A DNA stretch of 64,000 bases from Tepidimonas thermarum (GTDB taxonomy: Bacteria; Pseudomonadota; Gammaproteobacteria; Burkholderiales; Burkholderiaceae_C), in assembly GCF_007556705.1 (NCBI RefSeq), contig NZ_VJOL01000003.1, positions 31,784-95,783 of the forward strand, written 5' to 3'. Under the pieces are notes generated by a model. It did no database searches and was not told the DNA's origin. It worked only from the letters and a program-made list of their open reading frames with translations. Positions 49,305-58,045 of this stretch are shown one piece after another. Each line of letters starts with the position of its first letter. Positions within the stretch are counted from its first letter, which is position 1. The translations under genes and the position numbers were made by a program.

Positions 49305-50026
49305 CAGTCGTCCGGCACGAACATGTAGCCCACCCCCCAGACGGTTTGGATGTAGCGCGGGTTGGCCGGGTCGGGCTCGATCAGCTTGCGCAGGCGCGAG
49401 ACCTGCACGTCCAGGCTGCGGTCAAACGGTTCGAACTCCCGGCCGCGCGCCAGTTGGGCCAGTTTGTCGCGCGACATGGGCTGGCGCGGGTGGCGCACCA
49501 GCGCCTTGAGCATGGCGAACTCGCCCGTGGTCAGCGGCACTTCGGCGCCGTCGCGGGTGAGCGTGCGCTGTCCGAGGTCGAAGGTAAACGGCCCAAAGCG
49601 CACCACCGCCCGGTCGGCCGCCGCGGCACCCGGCGCCTCCGGTGGCGGGCGGCGGCGCAGCACCGCATGGATGCGCGCCAGCAACTCGCGCGGGTTGAAG
49701 GGTTTGGGCAGGTAGTCATCGGCCCCCAGCTCCAGCCCAACGATGCGGTCCACGTCCTCCCCCTTGGCGGTGAGCATGATGATGGGTGTGTGGTCGCCAC
49801 CGGCGCGCAGGCGGCGGCAGATGGACAAGCCGTCTTCGCCGGGCAACATCAGATCGAGCACGATCAAATCCACGGTATCGCGCAACAGCAGCCGGTCCAG
49901 GCGCGCGCCGTCTTCGGCCAGCAGCACTTCAAAGCCCTCCTGGCTGAGGTAGCGGTGCAGCAGCTCGCGGATGCGGCTGTCGTCATCGACGATCACGAGG
50001 CGGGGCGGGCGTCGTGGTGTGTTCAT
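49304..50026 (-). CDS. ompR: OmpR-type response regulator
   Basis: 240 residues. The receiver domain starts PRLVIVDDDSRIRELLHRYL with phosphorylation Asp58 in LIVLDLMLPGEDG and the conserved Lys in YLPKPFNPREL. The winged-helix DNA-binding domain follows with LTTGEFAMLKALVRHPRQ, SRDKLAQLARGREFEPFDRS, DVQVSRLRKLIEPDP, and RYIQTVWGVGYMFVPDD. First gene of the pair. ATG 50026 is the family start. The 176-base divergent gap to the SIMPL gene shows no recognisable element. Confidence 0.93.
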   Translation of the reverse strand: MNTPRRPPRLVIVDDDSRIRELLHRYLSQEGFEVLLAEDGARLDRLLLRDTVDLIVLDLMLPGEDGLSICRRLRAGGDHTPIIMLTAKGEDVDRIVGLELGADDYLPKPFNPRELLARIHAVLRRRPPPEAPGAAAADRAVVRFGPFTFDLGQRTLTRDGAEVPLTTGEFAMLKALVRHPRQPMSRDKLAQLARGREFEPFDRSLDVQVSRLRKLIEPDPANPRYIQTVWGVGYMFVPDD

Positions 50027-50202
50027 GCAGGCATTGTGGCAAGAATTGCGGGCCAGTGTCGGAGCGACGGCGCTGCCCTGGGGACACCGCTGACGAAAAC
50101 GACCAACGGTGTTGCGCGCATCGCGCACAATAGGCCCATGCGTCGGCTGGGAGCGTCCCGCCCGAGCCGGTTGGCGACTGACTGTTCGAGGAAGCGTGCA
50201 TC

Positions 50203-50994
50203 ATGCCTGACCCGTTATCGCACCAGGGCAAACGGATGCGTGTCCACACCCTCCATGCCCATCGTTGGGCGCGGGGGTGGCGCCGGTGGCTGCCCGTGCC
50301 CGCGCTGCTTGGCGCGCTGGCCACCCCAGCCGGGGCGCAAGGCACCGCCGACGTCCACGCCGCGCACGCCGTCGTGCACCACGTGGTGCACCTGAGCGCC
50401 CAAGCCGAGCAGCGCCTGCCGCAGGACTGGATCACGGTCACGGTGGTGGCGCGCCACCAGGCACCGGATGCCGCAGCGGTGCAGGCCCATCTGCAACGCA
50501 CGCTGGAGCAGGCGCTGGCACGCGCGCGGCCGCAGGAGCGGCCGGGCCGGTTGGAAGTGGCCAGCGGCGACTTTCAGGTCCAGCCGCGCTACGGGCGCGA
50601 TGGGCAATGGAGTGGCTGGCAGGGCAGCGCCGAGCTGCGGCTGCAGGGCCGCGACCTCGCGGGCGTGGCGGCGCTGGCGGCCGAGCTGCCTGGCATGGCG
50701 GTCACGGGCGTGCAGATGTCGCTCAGCCGCGAAGCCGCCCGCCAGGCCGAGGCGGCGCTGCGGCAGCAGGCCATCGAGGCCTTTCGCCAGCAGGCCGCGG
50801 ACGTGGCGCGCGCATTTGGCTTTGCAGCCTGGGAGCTGCGCGAGGTGCGCATCGACGCCGCCGTGCCTGGCCCGCAGCCGCGCCCCCTGCTGCGGGCCAT
50901 GGCAGCCAGCGCCGAAACAGCATCCCCGTTGCCGGTGGACCCCGGCCAAGCGGTGGTGCAGGTGACCGTGGCGGGCAGCGTGCGGCTCAAGTGA
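50203..50994 (+). CDS. SIMPL (DUF541) domain periplasmic protein
   Basis: 263 residues. A basic N-terminus and hydrophobic stretch (WLPVPALLGALATPAGAQ) form a signal peptide. The rest is the SIMPL/DUF541 fold: HLSAQAEQRLPQDWITVTVV, then VASGDFQVQPRYGRDGQW, and a C-terminal QAVVQVTVAGSVRLK. These proteins are periplasmic or outer-membrane associated with an unknown role (oxidative stress has been reported for E. coli YggE). ATG 50203 has GAGGAA upstream; ATG 50236 is an alternative. Confidence 0.85.
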   Translation: MPDPLSHQGKRMRVHTLHAHRWARGWRRWLPVPALLGALATPAGAQGTADVHAAHAVVHHVVHLSAQAEQRLPQDWITVTVVARHQAPDAAAVQAHLQRTLEQALARARPQERPGRLEVASGDFQVQPRYGRDGQWSGWQGSAELRLQGRDLAGVAALAAELPGMAVTGVQMSLSREAARQAEAALRQQAIEAFRQQAADVARAFGFAAWELREVRIDAAVPGPQPRPLLRAMAASAETASPLPVDPGQAVVQVTVAGSVRLK

Positions 50995-51025
50995 TGGGCC
51001 ACACGACCGCGGTGATCGGCCGCGG

Positions 51026-51796
51026 TTATTGCGCGGCCCAGCCGCCGTCCATGTTCCACGCCACGCCGCGCACGTTGTTGGCCGCGGGCGAGCAAAAAAA
51101 TACCGCCAGCTCGCCCAACTCCTCGGGTGTGGTGAACTGCATCGACGGCTCTTTTTCGCCCAACAGCAGCCGCGTGGCTTCCTCGTTGCTCACGCCCAGC
51201 GCGGCAGCCTTGGCGTCCACCTGTTTTTGCACCAGCGGCGTCAGCACCCAGCCGGGGCAGATCGCGTTGCAGGTCACGCCCGTGGTCGCCGTCTCCAGCG
51301 CCACCACTTTGGTCAGGCCCACCAGCCCATGTTTGGCGGCGACGTAGGCCGATTTGTGTGCCGAGGCCACCAGGCCGTGCACCGACGCCACGTTGATGAT
51401 GCGCCCCCAGTTGGCCGCCTTCATGGCCGGCAGGGCGAGTCGCGTGGTGTGAAAGGCGCTGCTGAGGTTGATGGCGATGATCGCGTCCCAACGCTCGGGC
51501 GGAAAATCCTCCACCGGCGCCACGTGTTGGATGCCCGCGTTGTTGACCAGCACGTCCACGCGCCCGAACCGATCGGCCGCCGCGCGCATCATGTCCTCGA
51601 TCTCGGCGGGCCGGCTCATGTCCGCGCCGTGGTAGAACACCTCCACCCCGAGCGCGGCGACTTGCGCGCGCGCGCCCTCGACATCCCCAAACCCGTTGAG
51701 CACGATGTTGGCACCCTGACGGGCCAGCGCCTTGGCAATGCCCAACCCAATGCCGCTGGTGGACCCGGTGACCAGGGCGGTTTTGTTTTTCAGCAT
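51026..51796 (-). CDS. bdhA: 3-hydroxybutyrate dehydrogenase
   Basis: 256 residues, short-chain dehydrogenase. The NAD site is TALVTGSTSGIGLGIAKAL, then NNAGIQHVAPVEDFP, Ser/Tyr/Lys catalysis in ASVHGLVASAHKSAYVAAKH, and the subfamily-specific CPGWVLTPLVQKQ. It oxidises D-3-hydroxybutyrate to acetoacetate, the entry step in using the PHB breakdown product. phaR at 8.3 kb supports a PHB cycle. Ends in WNMDGGWAAQ, the usual C-terminus. Confidence 0.93.
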   Translation of the reverse strand: MLKNKTALVTGSTSGIGLGIAKALARQGANIVLNGFGDVEGARAQVAALGVEVFYHGADMSRPAEIEDMMRAAADRFGRVDVLVNNAGIQHVAPVEDFPPERWDAIIAINLSSAFHTTRLALPAMKAANWGRIINVASVHGLVASAHKSAYVAAKHGLVGLTKVVALETATTGVTCNAICPGWVLTPLVQKQVDAKAAALGVSNEEATRLLLGEKEPSMQFTTPEELGELAVFFCSPAANNVRGVAWNMDGGWAAQ

Positions 51797-51840
51797 GGTG
51801 CGCGCTCCAATTCCTTTACGATCACAGACAGCAAAAGCCC

Positions 51841-51846
51841 ATTATC
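51841..51846 (-). promoter_or_regulatory. Possible -10 box for bdhA
   Basis: GATAAT on the minus strand, 45 bases before the bdhA ATG, in the 71-base gap to the divergent hydrolase gene. No clear -35. Confidence 0.35.
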
Positions 51847-51867
51847 CCTCTGTCACACACCTGCCCC

Positions 51868-52845
51868 ATGGAACCAACGTTGCAGCACTTGGTCGTCCCC
51901 GGTCCACGCGCCCTCCACGGTGGCCCGCGCCGCGTGGCGTGGTGGGAATGGAATGCCACCGGGGCGCCCCATCCCGACCACATCGTGGTGTGCGTGCATG
52001 GCCTGTCGCGCCAGGCGCGCGACTTTGACGTGCTGGCGCGCGCCCTGGCGCACCAGGCCGCGGTGGTCTGCGTCGATGTGGCTGGTCGCGGCCACAGCGA
52101 CTGGTTGGAAGACCCGATGGCCTACCAGATTCCCACCTACGTCAACGATTTGGCGGTGGTGTTGGCCCATCTGCGGCAGCGCCACGCCCAGGCGACGGGC
52201 ACGGCCGAACCCTATGCGCTGCGCATCGATTGGGTGGGCACCAGCATGGGCGGGTTGATCGGGATGGCGCTGGCGGCGCAGCCGGCGATCGGCCTGCGCC
52301 GCCTGGTGCTCAACGACGTCGGCCCGGTGATCGAGCCGGCCTCGCTCGAGCGCATTGCGCAGTACCTGGGCAGCCAGCCGGTATTCCCGTCCGAGCAGGC
52401 GGCGGCGGATGCGTTGTGGCAGGTGTCGCAAACCTTCGGTCCGCACACCCCGGAGCAATGGCTGGCCCTGACCCGGCCCATGCTGCGGCCGGTCGAAGGC
52501 GGCTGGACGCTGCACTACGACCCGCGCATCGCCGTGCCGTTTCGCGCCATGCTCGAGGCGCAGCGCGCTGCGCAGGCCACGGATGCGGCCGCGGCGGCGC
52601 AGGCCCGGGCCGTGGCGCAACAGGCCAGCGCAGCGGGGCTGTGGGCGCTCTACGACGCCATCACCTGCCCGACGCTGCTGCTGCGCGGTGCGGCGTCGGA
52701 TCTGCTCTCGCGTGCCACCGCGCTGGCCATGACACAGCGGGGGCCGCGGGCGCGCCTGGTCGAATTTCCCGGCGTGGGCCATGCCCCGACCCTGGTGCAG
52801 GACGACCAGGTGCGGGTCGTGCGCGACTTTTTGTTGGCGCCATGA
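51868..52845 (+). CDS. Alpha/beta hydrolase
   Basis: 325 residues. The alpha/beta fold shows the oxyanion segment VVCVHGLSRQARDFD, the nucleophile elbow VGTSMGGLIGMAL with Ser126, a likely acid Asp in TLLLRGAASDLLS, and the histidine in FPGVGHAPTL. No signal peptide, so cytoplasmic. The substrate cannot be assigned; the fold also includes dehalogenases and esterases. Its stop overlaps the relA start by four bases (ATGA), so it is translated with relA, which is unusual company for a hydrolase. Confidence 0.85.
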   Translation: MEPTLQHLVVPGPRALHGGPRRVAWWEWNATGAPHPDHIVVCVHGLSRQARDFDVLARALAHQAAVVCVDVAGRGHSDWLEDPMAYQIPTYVNDLAVVLAHLRQRHAQATGTAEPYALRIDWVGTSMGGLIGMALAAQPAIGLRRLVLNDVGPVIEPASLERIAQYLGSQPVFPSEQAAADALWQVSQTFGPHTPEQWLALTRPMLRPVEGGWTLHYDPRIAVPFRAMLEAQRAAQATDAAAAAQARAVAQQASAAGLWALYDAITCPTLLLRGAASDLLSRATALAMTQRGPRARLVEFPGVGHAPTLVQDDQVRVVRDFLLAP

Positions 52846-55070
52846 TCACCCGCTGCGCCGTGGACCCCTCGGGGACGCCAGCGCCGACGGCCATTGCCGC
52901 CGCCCTGGCGCAACCGGGCGATGCCGATGTGCGCGCGCTGCAGCGCGCGCGCGCCTTTGCCGAGCCCCTGCTCAGCGGTGAAACGCTGGACACCGGCGAG
53001 CCGGTGCTCGCCCATGCCGATGCCGTGGCCGACATCCTGGCGCGCATCGGCGGCACGCCCGATTTGCAGGCCAGCGTGTACCTGGTGTATGCGTGCCCGT
53101 TTCTCGCGCGCCCGCGCGAGGTGATTGCCAAAGCCTTTGGCGATGCGCTTGCCGACGTCGCGATCGAAACCAACAAACTCATCCAGCTGCAGCGCCAGGC
53201 CCGGCGCGTCGCGCCGGCCGAGGCGGGGGCGGCCCGTGGGGCGACCTCGGCGTTGGATGCCGCACAGACCGAGAACGTGCGCAAGATGCTGCTGGCGTTC
53301 TCGCGCGATCTGCGCGTGGTGTTGCTGCGCCTGGCCTCGCGGCTGCAGACGCTGCGCTACCACGCAGCGGTCAAGCGCGTGCCAGCGCGCGCGCTGGCGG
53401 CCGAGTCGTTGCAGGTGTTTGCGCCCCTGGCCAATCGGCTGGGCATCTGGCAGCTCAAGTGGGAGCTGGAGGATTTGGCCTTTCGCTTCCTCGAGCCCGA
53501 CACGTACAAACACATCGCGCGGCTGCTCGACGAAAAGCGCGTGGAGCGCGAAACGCATGTCGAGCACGTGCGCCAGCGCCTGGAGCGCGAGTTGGCGGCG
53601 CTGGGGCTGCACGCCCAGGTCCAGGGTCGGCCCAAGCACATCTACAGCATCGTCAAGAAGATGCGGGGCAAGTCGCTCGCCTTCGATCAGGTCTACGACC
53701 TGCGTGCGCTGCGCGTGATCGTCGAGACCGTGGAGGAGTGCTACCGCGTGTTGGCGTGGGTGCATGCGCATTTTTCGCCCGTGCCCGAGGAGTTTGACGA
53801 CTACATCGCCAAGCCCAAGCCCAACGGCTACCAGTCGCTGCACACCGTGGTCTGCGACGAGCAGGGCCGCGCCTTCGAGATCCAGATCCGCACGCGCGCG
53901 ATGCACGAGCATGCCGAGCACGGCGTGGCGGCCCACTGGGCCTACAAGGAGGCTGGCACCAAGGGCTATGCGGGCGTGACCGCGGGGTCGTCCTACGACG
54001 CCAAGATCGCCGTGCTGCGCCAACTGCTGGCCTGGCAGCGCGACTTGAGCGGGTTGGCCCATGGCCTGTTCGACGACAGCATCTATGTGCTCACGCCGCA
54101 GGCGGCCATCATCGAGCTGCCCAAAGGCGCGACCCCGGTGGATTTCGCCTACGCGGTGCACACCGACCTGGGCCATCGTTGCCGCGGGGCGCGCGTGGAT
54201 GGTCAGATGGTGCCGCTCAACACCCCGCTGGCCAACGGCCAAACGGTGGAGATCATCGCGGCCAAGGAGGGTGGTCCCTCGCGCGATTGGCTCAATCCCG
54301 AAGCCGGCTACCTGGTCAGCCACCGTGCCAAGAGCAAAGTGCGGGCGTGGTTCAATGCCCAAGCCGCCGCGGATCACATGGCGCGCGGGCGCGAGCAGGT
54401 CGAGCGGCTGCTGCAGCGCGAGGGCAAGACCGCCATCAAGCTCGAAGAGCTCGCGCTCGAGCTGGGTTACGAAACCCCCGATGCGATGTTCGAGGCGGTG
54501 GGCAAAGAGGCGCTTTCGCTGCGCGCCATCGAGCAGTGCCTGCACCGCGAGCCAGCGCCCCCGCCGCAGGACGAGGTGGTGGTCAAAAAGGCGCGCAGCG
54601 CCCCACAAGGCCAGGCGGGTGGTGTGTTGGTGGTGGGCGTGGGCGCGGTCATGACCACGTTGGCGCGCTGCTGCAAGCCCGCCCCCCCGGACGAAATTCG
54701 CGGCTACGTCACGCGCGGCAAGGGTGTGAGCGTGCACCGTGCCGACTGTCCCGACTTTGCGGCGCTGGCGCGGCGCCATCCCGGCCGTGTGATCGACGTG
54801 GCGTGGTCGGGCGTCGTCCCAGCCGGCCCCCATGCGCCGGTGTATGCCGTGGACGTGGGCGTGCAGGCGCTCGACCGCCAGGGGCTGCTGCGCGACATCT
54901 CCGAGGCGTTTGCGCGCGAGAAAATCAACGTCATTGGCGTGCAGACGCAATCGGTCAAGGGGGTGGCGTGGATGACCTTCACGGTCGAAGTCAGCGACGC
55001 CACCCGGGTGAGCAAGGTCATGGCCGTCTTGACCGACGTGCCCGGGGTGCAAAAAGTCTGGCGCCGCTGA
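52842..55070 (+). CDS. relA: GTP pyrophosphokinase RelA
   Basis: 742 residues. It makes (p)ppGpp on stalled ribosomes. The N-terminal hydrolase-like region lacks the HD motif (YLVYACPFLARP where SpoT-type proteins have His-Asp), so hydrolysis is lost. The synthetase has GRPKHIYSIVKKMRGK, VYDLRALRVIV, EEFDDYIAKPKPNGYQSLHT, and IQIRTRAMHEHAEHG. The acidic EFDD (317-320) is the form found in synthetase-only RelA. TGS, the zinc-finger-like ARCCKPAPPDEIRGYVTRGK, and a C-terminal ACT domain follow. ATG 52842 overlaps the preceding stop. Confidence 0.95.
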   Translation: MITRCAVDPSGTPAPTAIAAALAQPGDADVRALQRARAFAEPLLSGETLDTGEPVLAHADAVADILARIGGTPDLQASVYLVYACPFLARPREVIAKAFGDALADVAIETNKLIQLQRQARRVAPAEAGAARGATSALDAAQTENVRKMLLAFSRDLRVVLLRLASRLQTLRYHAAVKRVPARALAAESLQVFAPLANRLGIWQLKWELEDLAFRFLEPDTYKHIARLLDEKRVERETHVEHVRQRLERELAALGLHAQVQGRPKHIYSIVKKMRGKSLAFDQVYDLRALRVIVETVEECYRVLAWVHAHFSPVPEEFDDYIAKPKPNGYQSLHTVVCDEQGRAFEIQIRTRAMHEHAEHGVAAHWAYKEAGTKGYAGVTAGSSYDAKIAVLRQLLAWQRDLSGLAHGLFDDSIYVLTPQAAIIELPKGATPVDFAYAVHTDLGHRCRGARVDGQMVPLNTPLANGQTVEIIAAKEGGPSRDWLNPEAGYLVSHRAKSKVRAWFNAQAAADHMARGREQVERLLQREGKTAIKLEELALELGYETPDAMFEAVGKEALSLRAIEQCLHREPAPPPQDEVVVKKARSAPQGQAGGVLVVGVGAVMTTLARCCKPAPPDEIRGYVTRGKGVSVHRADCPDFAALARRHPGRVIDVAWSGVVPAGPHAPVYAVDVGVQALDRQGLLRDISEAFAREKINVIGVQTQSVKGVAWMTFTVEVSDATRVSKVMAVLTDVPGVQKVWRR

Positions 55071-55092
55071 CAAAAGGTGCGCCGTTTTCTGC

Positions 55093-55098
55093 TATGAT
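55093..55098 (+). promoter_or_regulatory. Possible -10 box for tRNA-Val
   Basis: TATGAT, 38 bases before the tRNA 5' end. CTGACA lies 20 bases upstream at 55067-55072, a longer than ideal spacer. Confidence 0.4.
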
Positions 55099-55135
55099 CT
55101 CGGTTCTGTCGATGCACTGATGTGCAAGCAGCGAC

Positions 55136-55212
55136 AGGCGCGTAGCTCAGCTGGTTAGAGCACCACCTTGACATGGTGGGGGTCGTTGGTTCGAGTCCAA
55201 TCGCGCCTACCA
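55136..55212 (+). tRNA. tRNA-Val, anticodon GAC
   Basis: 77 bases with encoded CCA. The acceptor stem AGGCGCG pairs with CGCGCCT, followed by A and CCA. The D-arm is AGCTCAGCTGGTTAGAGC. The anticodon arm CCACCTTGACATGGTGG shows GAC, and the T-arm is GTTGGTTCGAGTCCAAT. Reads GUC and GUU codons. Stands alone after relA. Confidence 0.96.
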
Positions 55213-55228
55213 AACACCGGAGCAAACG

Positions 55229-55254
55229 AGCGGCCCCTAGCAGGCCGCTTTTTT
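55229..55254 (+). terminator. Terminator of tRNA-Val
   Basis: AGCGGCC pairs with GGCCGCT around a 7-base loop, followed by six T. It lies 17 bases after the tRNA 3' end. Confidence 0.85.
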
Positions 55255-55374
55255 GTTGCGCGCGCCAAAAGCGGGGCAGGAAGTGCATGCCCAGCGTGCT
55301 GCCCAGTGCGCAAGGGGCGGCTTTGGGAAAACCCCCGGCAATCGCATAAGATGCGCCGCATGCACGGGGTGGGG

Positions 55375-57999
55375 ATGTTGCGACGGTCGGTCAGCGGGGG
55401 GGCGGCGCCCAGGCGCTGGCTCGCCGGCTTGGCATGGCTGCTCGCCTGTGCGTCGGTGCAGGCGCAGCCGCGCGTGCTCCAGGTGGGCTTTTACGACAAC
55501 CCGCCCAAGCTGATGCGCACGGCCGACGGGGCGCCCAGCGGCATATTCGTGGAGCTGTTGCAGGCCATCGCGCGCGAGGAGGGCTGGACGCTGGCCTTTC
55601 AGCCCTGCCGCTGGGCCGAATGCCTGCAGCGGCTGCAGCGTGGCGAACTCGACGTCATGCCCGATGTGGCCATGACCAGTGAGCGGCAGGCCCAGTTCGA
55701 TTTTCACGTGCAACCGGCGATGCTGAGCTGGTCGCAGCTCTATCGGGGGGCGAGCGTTCCCGTGGGCACGCTGCTGGACCTGGAGGGCCGGCGCGTGGCG
55801 GTGCTGCGGGACAGCGTGCAGGCAACGGCGCTGCAGGGGATGGTGGCGGGCTTCGGCCTGCACGTCGTGATGGTGCCGGTGGACTCTTTCGCCGAAGGTT
55901 TCGAGGCCGTGGCTGCCGGCCGTGCCGACGTGGCGGCGGTCAACGTGCACTTTGGCGACTACCACATGAACGCCTACGGGCTGCGCGCCACGCCCGTGGT
56001 GTTCAACCCCACGCGGCTGTACTTTGCCGTGCCACGGGGGCGCCATGCGGATGTGTTGCGGGCCATCGACCGCCACCTGGTGCGCTGGGCGGCCGACGCC
56101 CAATCCCCCTACCACCAGATTTTGCGGCGCTGGGCGGTGCCCGAGGGTGCGACGCGGGTGCCGCAGTGGGTCGCGCCGGCGCTGGGCGGCTTGGTCGGGG
56201 CCGCCGCGTTGCTGGGCGCCGTGTCGTTGTGGTTGCGCCGGCGCGTGCGCTTGGCCACTGCGGCCATGCAGCGCAGCGAGCGGCGCTTTCGCGAGCTGAC
56301 CGAGTCGCTGCCGGATGTGGTGTGGACACTCGATCCGGTGACGATGCGTTTCACCTACGTCAGTCCGGCGGTCCAACGCTTGCGTGGGTACACGCCGCAG
56401 GAGGTGATGGCCATGCCGCTGGAGGCGGCGCTGCCCTCGGATGCGCTGGCGCGGGTGCGCAGCCTGGTGCTGCGCGGCTTGGTCGAACTGGAGCGCAGCG
56501 GTGCACCGCAGACGCCGCCCACGGTGATGGAAGTGCCCCAGCCACGCCGCGACGGCAGTTGGGTGTGGACCGAGGTGGTCACGACCCTGGTGCGGGATCC
56601 GGACACCGGCCACATCGAAGTGCGCGGGGTCACGCGCGACATCAGCGAGCGCCGGGCCGCGCAAGAGCGCATCGAGCGCTTGGCGCGCTACGACCAGCTC
56701 ACGGGTCTGCCCAACCGCACCTGGCTGCAGGAGCGACTGGCCGCTCTGCTGGCCACGGCACGCCTGCAGCGGGAAGCGTTGGCGGTGCTGGTGGTGGACC
56801 TCGACCACTTCAAAACCGTCAACGACGCCCAGGGGTTGCAGGCGGGCGACGCGCTGCTCGTGCAGGTGGCGCGGCGGTTGGAAGCGGCGCTGGGGCCGCG
56901 CGAAATGGTGGCGCGCCTGGATGGGGACGAGTTTGCCGTCGTGCTGATCGACGTCAGTGCCGACGTGGCCGCGCAGCGCGCGCAGGCGTTGCTGGGCGCC
57001 ATTGCCGGCCCGTATCGTTTTGAGGGGGCGGACATTGGCCTGGGGGCAACGATTGGCATTGCGCTCTACCCAGACGATGGCGACGCGGCCGAGGAGCTGC
57101 TGCGCCGCGCCGACGCCGCCATGCACCAGGCCAAGCGCACGGGGCGCAACGCGTTTCGCTTTTTCACGTCCGAGCTGCAGCACCGCTCGCAGCAGCTGTT
57201 GCGCTTGTCCTCGGCGCTGGCCCAGGCCCTGCCACATGGCGAGCTGCAGGTGTTGTACCAACCGCAGTTGGCGCTGCGCGATGGCCGCATCGTCGGTGCC
57301 GAAGCCCTGTTGCGCTGGCAGCATCCGCAGTTGGGGGCGGTCTCGCCGACGGACTTCATCCCGGTCGCCGAAAGCTCTGGCCGCATCATCGAGATCGGCG
57401 GCTGGGTGTTGCAGCAGGCGCTGGCAGCCGCGCGGCGTTGGGCCGACGTGCCGGGTGCGCCGTACGTGGCGGTCAACGTCTCGGTGCTGCAGTTGCGCCA
57501 CACGGGGTTTGTCCAACGGCTGTGCGACCTGGCCAACAGCGCGGGTGTGCCCCCCCAGCGGGTCGAGCTGGAAGTGACCGAGTCGGTGACCGCTGGCGAG
57601 GCCGAACAAGCGCGCCAGATGCTGCAGCCACTGCAGGAGGCGGGGTTCCCGATCGCCATCGACGACTTTGGCACGGGCTACTCGTCGCTGACCTACTTGC
57701 GCCGGTTGGGTTTTGCTCGGCTCAAAATCGATCAGGCGTTCGTGCGCGACATCGGCCGTGACCCCGACAACGAGGCCATCATTCGCGCCATCGTGCAGCT
57801 GGCGCGCACGCTGGGCCTCACCACCGTGGCCGAAGGGGTGGAGACCATCGAGCAGGCCAGCTTCCTGGCCCGGGAGGGCTGCGACCTGATCCAGGGCTGG
57901 CTGGTGGCGGCGGCCATGCGGGAGGCCGATTTCGTGACGCTGCTCGGCAAGCACGACCCGGCGGGCTGGCGCCAGCGCTGGCTGCCGGGCGTCGATTGA
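55375..57999 (+). CDS. Periplasmic-binding-domain sensor with PAS, GGDEF and EAL domains
   Basis: 874 residues from ATG 55375; ATG 55360 and 55351 are alternatives. The signal peptide ends near SVQAQ. A solute-binding type 3 domain follows (RVLQVGFYDNPPKLMRTADG, RLQRGELDVMPDVAMTSER), a membrane span at about 265-287, and PAS at about 302-430. GGDEF reads LDGDEF (516-520 DGDEF) with intact VDLDHFKTVND, and EAL has AEALLRW (643-645), LEVTES and DDFGTGYSSLTY. Both catalytic domains look intact, unlike the 38.9 kb protein. It probably turns binding of a small periplasmic ligand, perhaps an amino acid, into c-di-GMP change. Confidence 0.9.
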   Translation: MLRRSVSGGAAPRRWLAGLAWLLACASVQAQPRVLQVGFYDNPPKLMRTADGAPSGIFVELLQAIAREEGWTLAFQPCRWAECLQRLQRGELDVMPDVAMTSERQAQFDFHVQPAMLSWSQLYRGASVPVGTLLDLEGRRVAVLRDSVQATALQGMVAGFGLHVVMVPVDSFAEGFEAVAAGRADVAAVNVHFGDYHMNAYGLRATPVVFNPTRLYFAVPRGRHADVLRAIDRHLVRWAADAQSPYHQILRRWAVPEGATRVPQWVAPALGGLVGAAALLGAVSLWLRRRVRLATAAMQRSERRFRELTESLPDVVWTLDPVTMRFTYVSPAVQRLRGYTPQEVMAMPLEAALPSDALARVRSLVLRGLVELERSGAPQTPPTVMEVPQPRRDGSWVWTEVVTTLVRDPDTGHIEVRGVTRDISERRAAQERIERLARYDQLTGLPNRTWLQERLAALLATARLQREALAVLVVDLDHFKTVNDAQGLQAGDALLVQVARRLEAALGPREMVARLDGDEFAVVLIDVSADVAAQRAQALLGAIAGPYRFEGADIGLGATIGIALYPDDGDAAEELLRRADAAMHQAKRTGRNAFRFFTSELQHRSQQLLRLSSALAQALPHGELQVLYQPQLALRDGRIVGAEALLRWQHPQLGAVSPTDFIPVAESSGRIIEIGGWVLQQALAAARRWADVPGAPYVAVNVSVLQLRHTGFVQRLCDLANSAGVPPQRVELEVTESVTAGEAEQARQMLQPLQEAGFPIAIDDFGTGYSSLTYLRRLGFARLKIDQAFVRDIGRDPDNEAIIRAIVQLARTLGLTTVAEGVETIEQASFLAREGCDLIQGWLVAAAMREADFVTLLGKHDPAGWRQRWLPGVD

Positions 58000-58045
58000 C
58001 GCGGTGCCCGCCGGCGCCGCGACCTTGCTGCCACAATTCGGGTCG

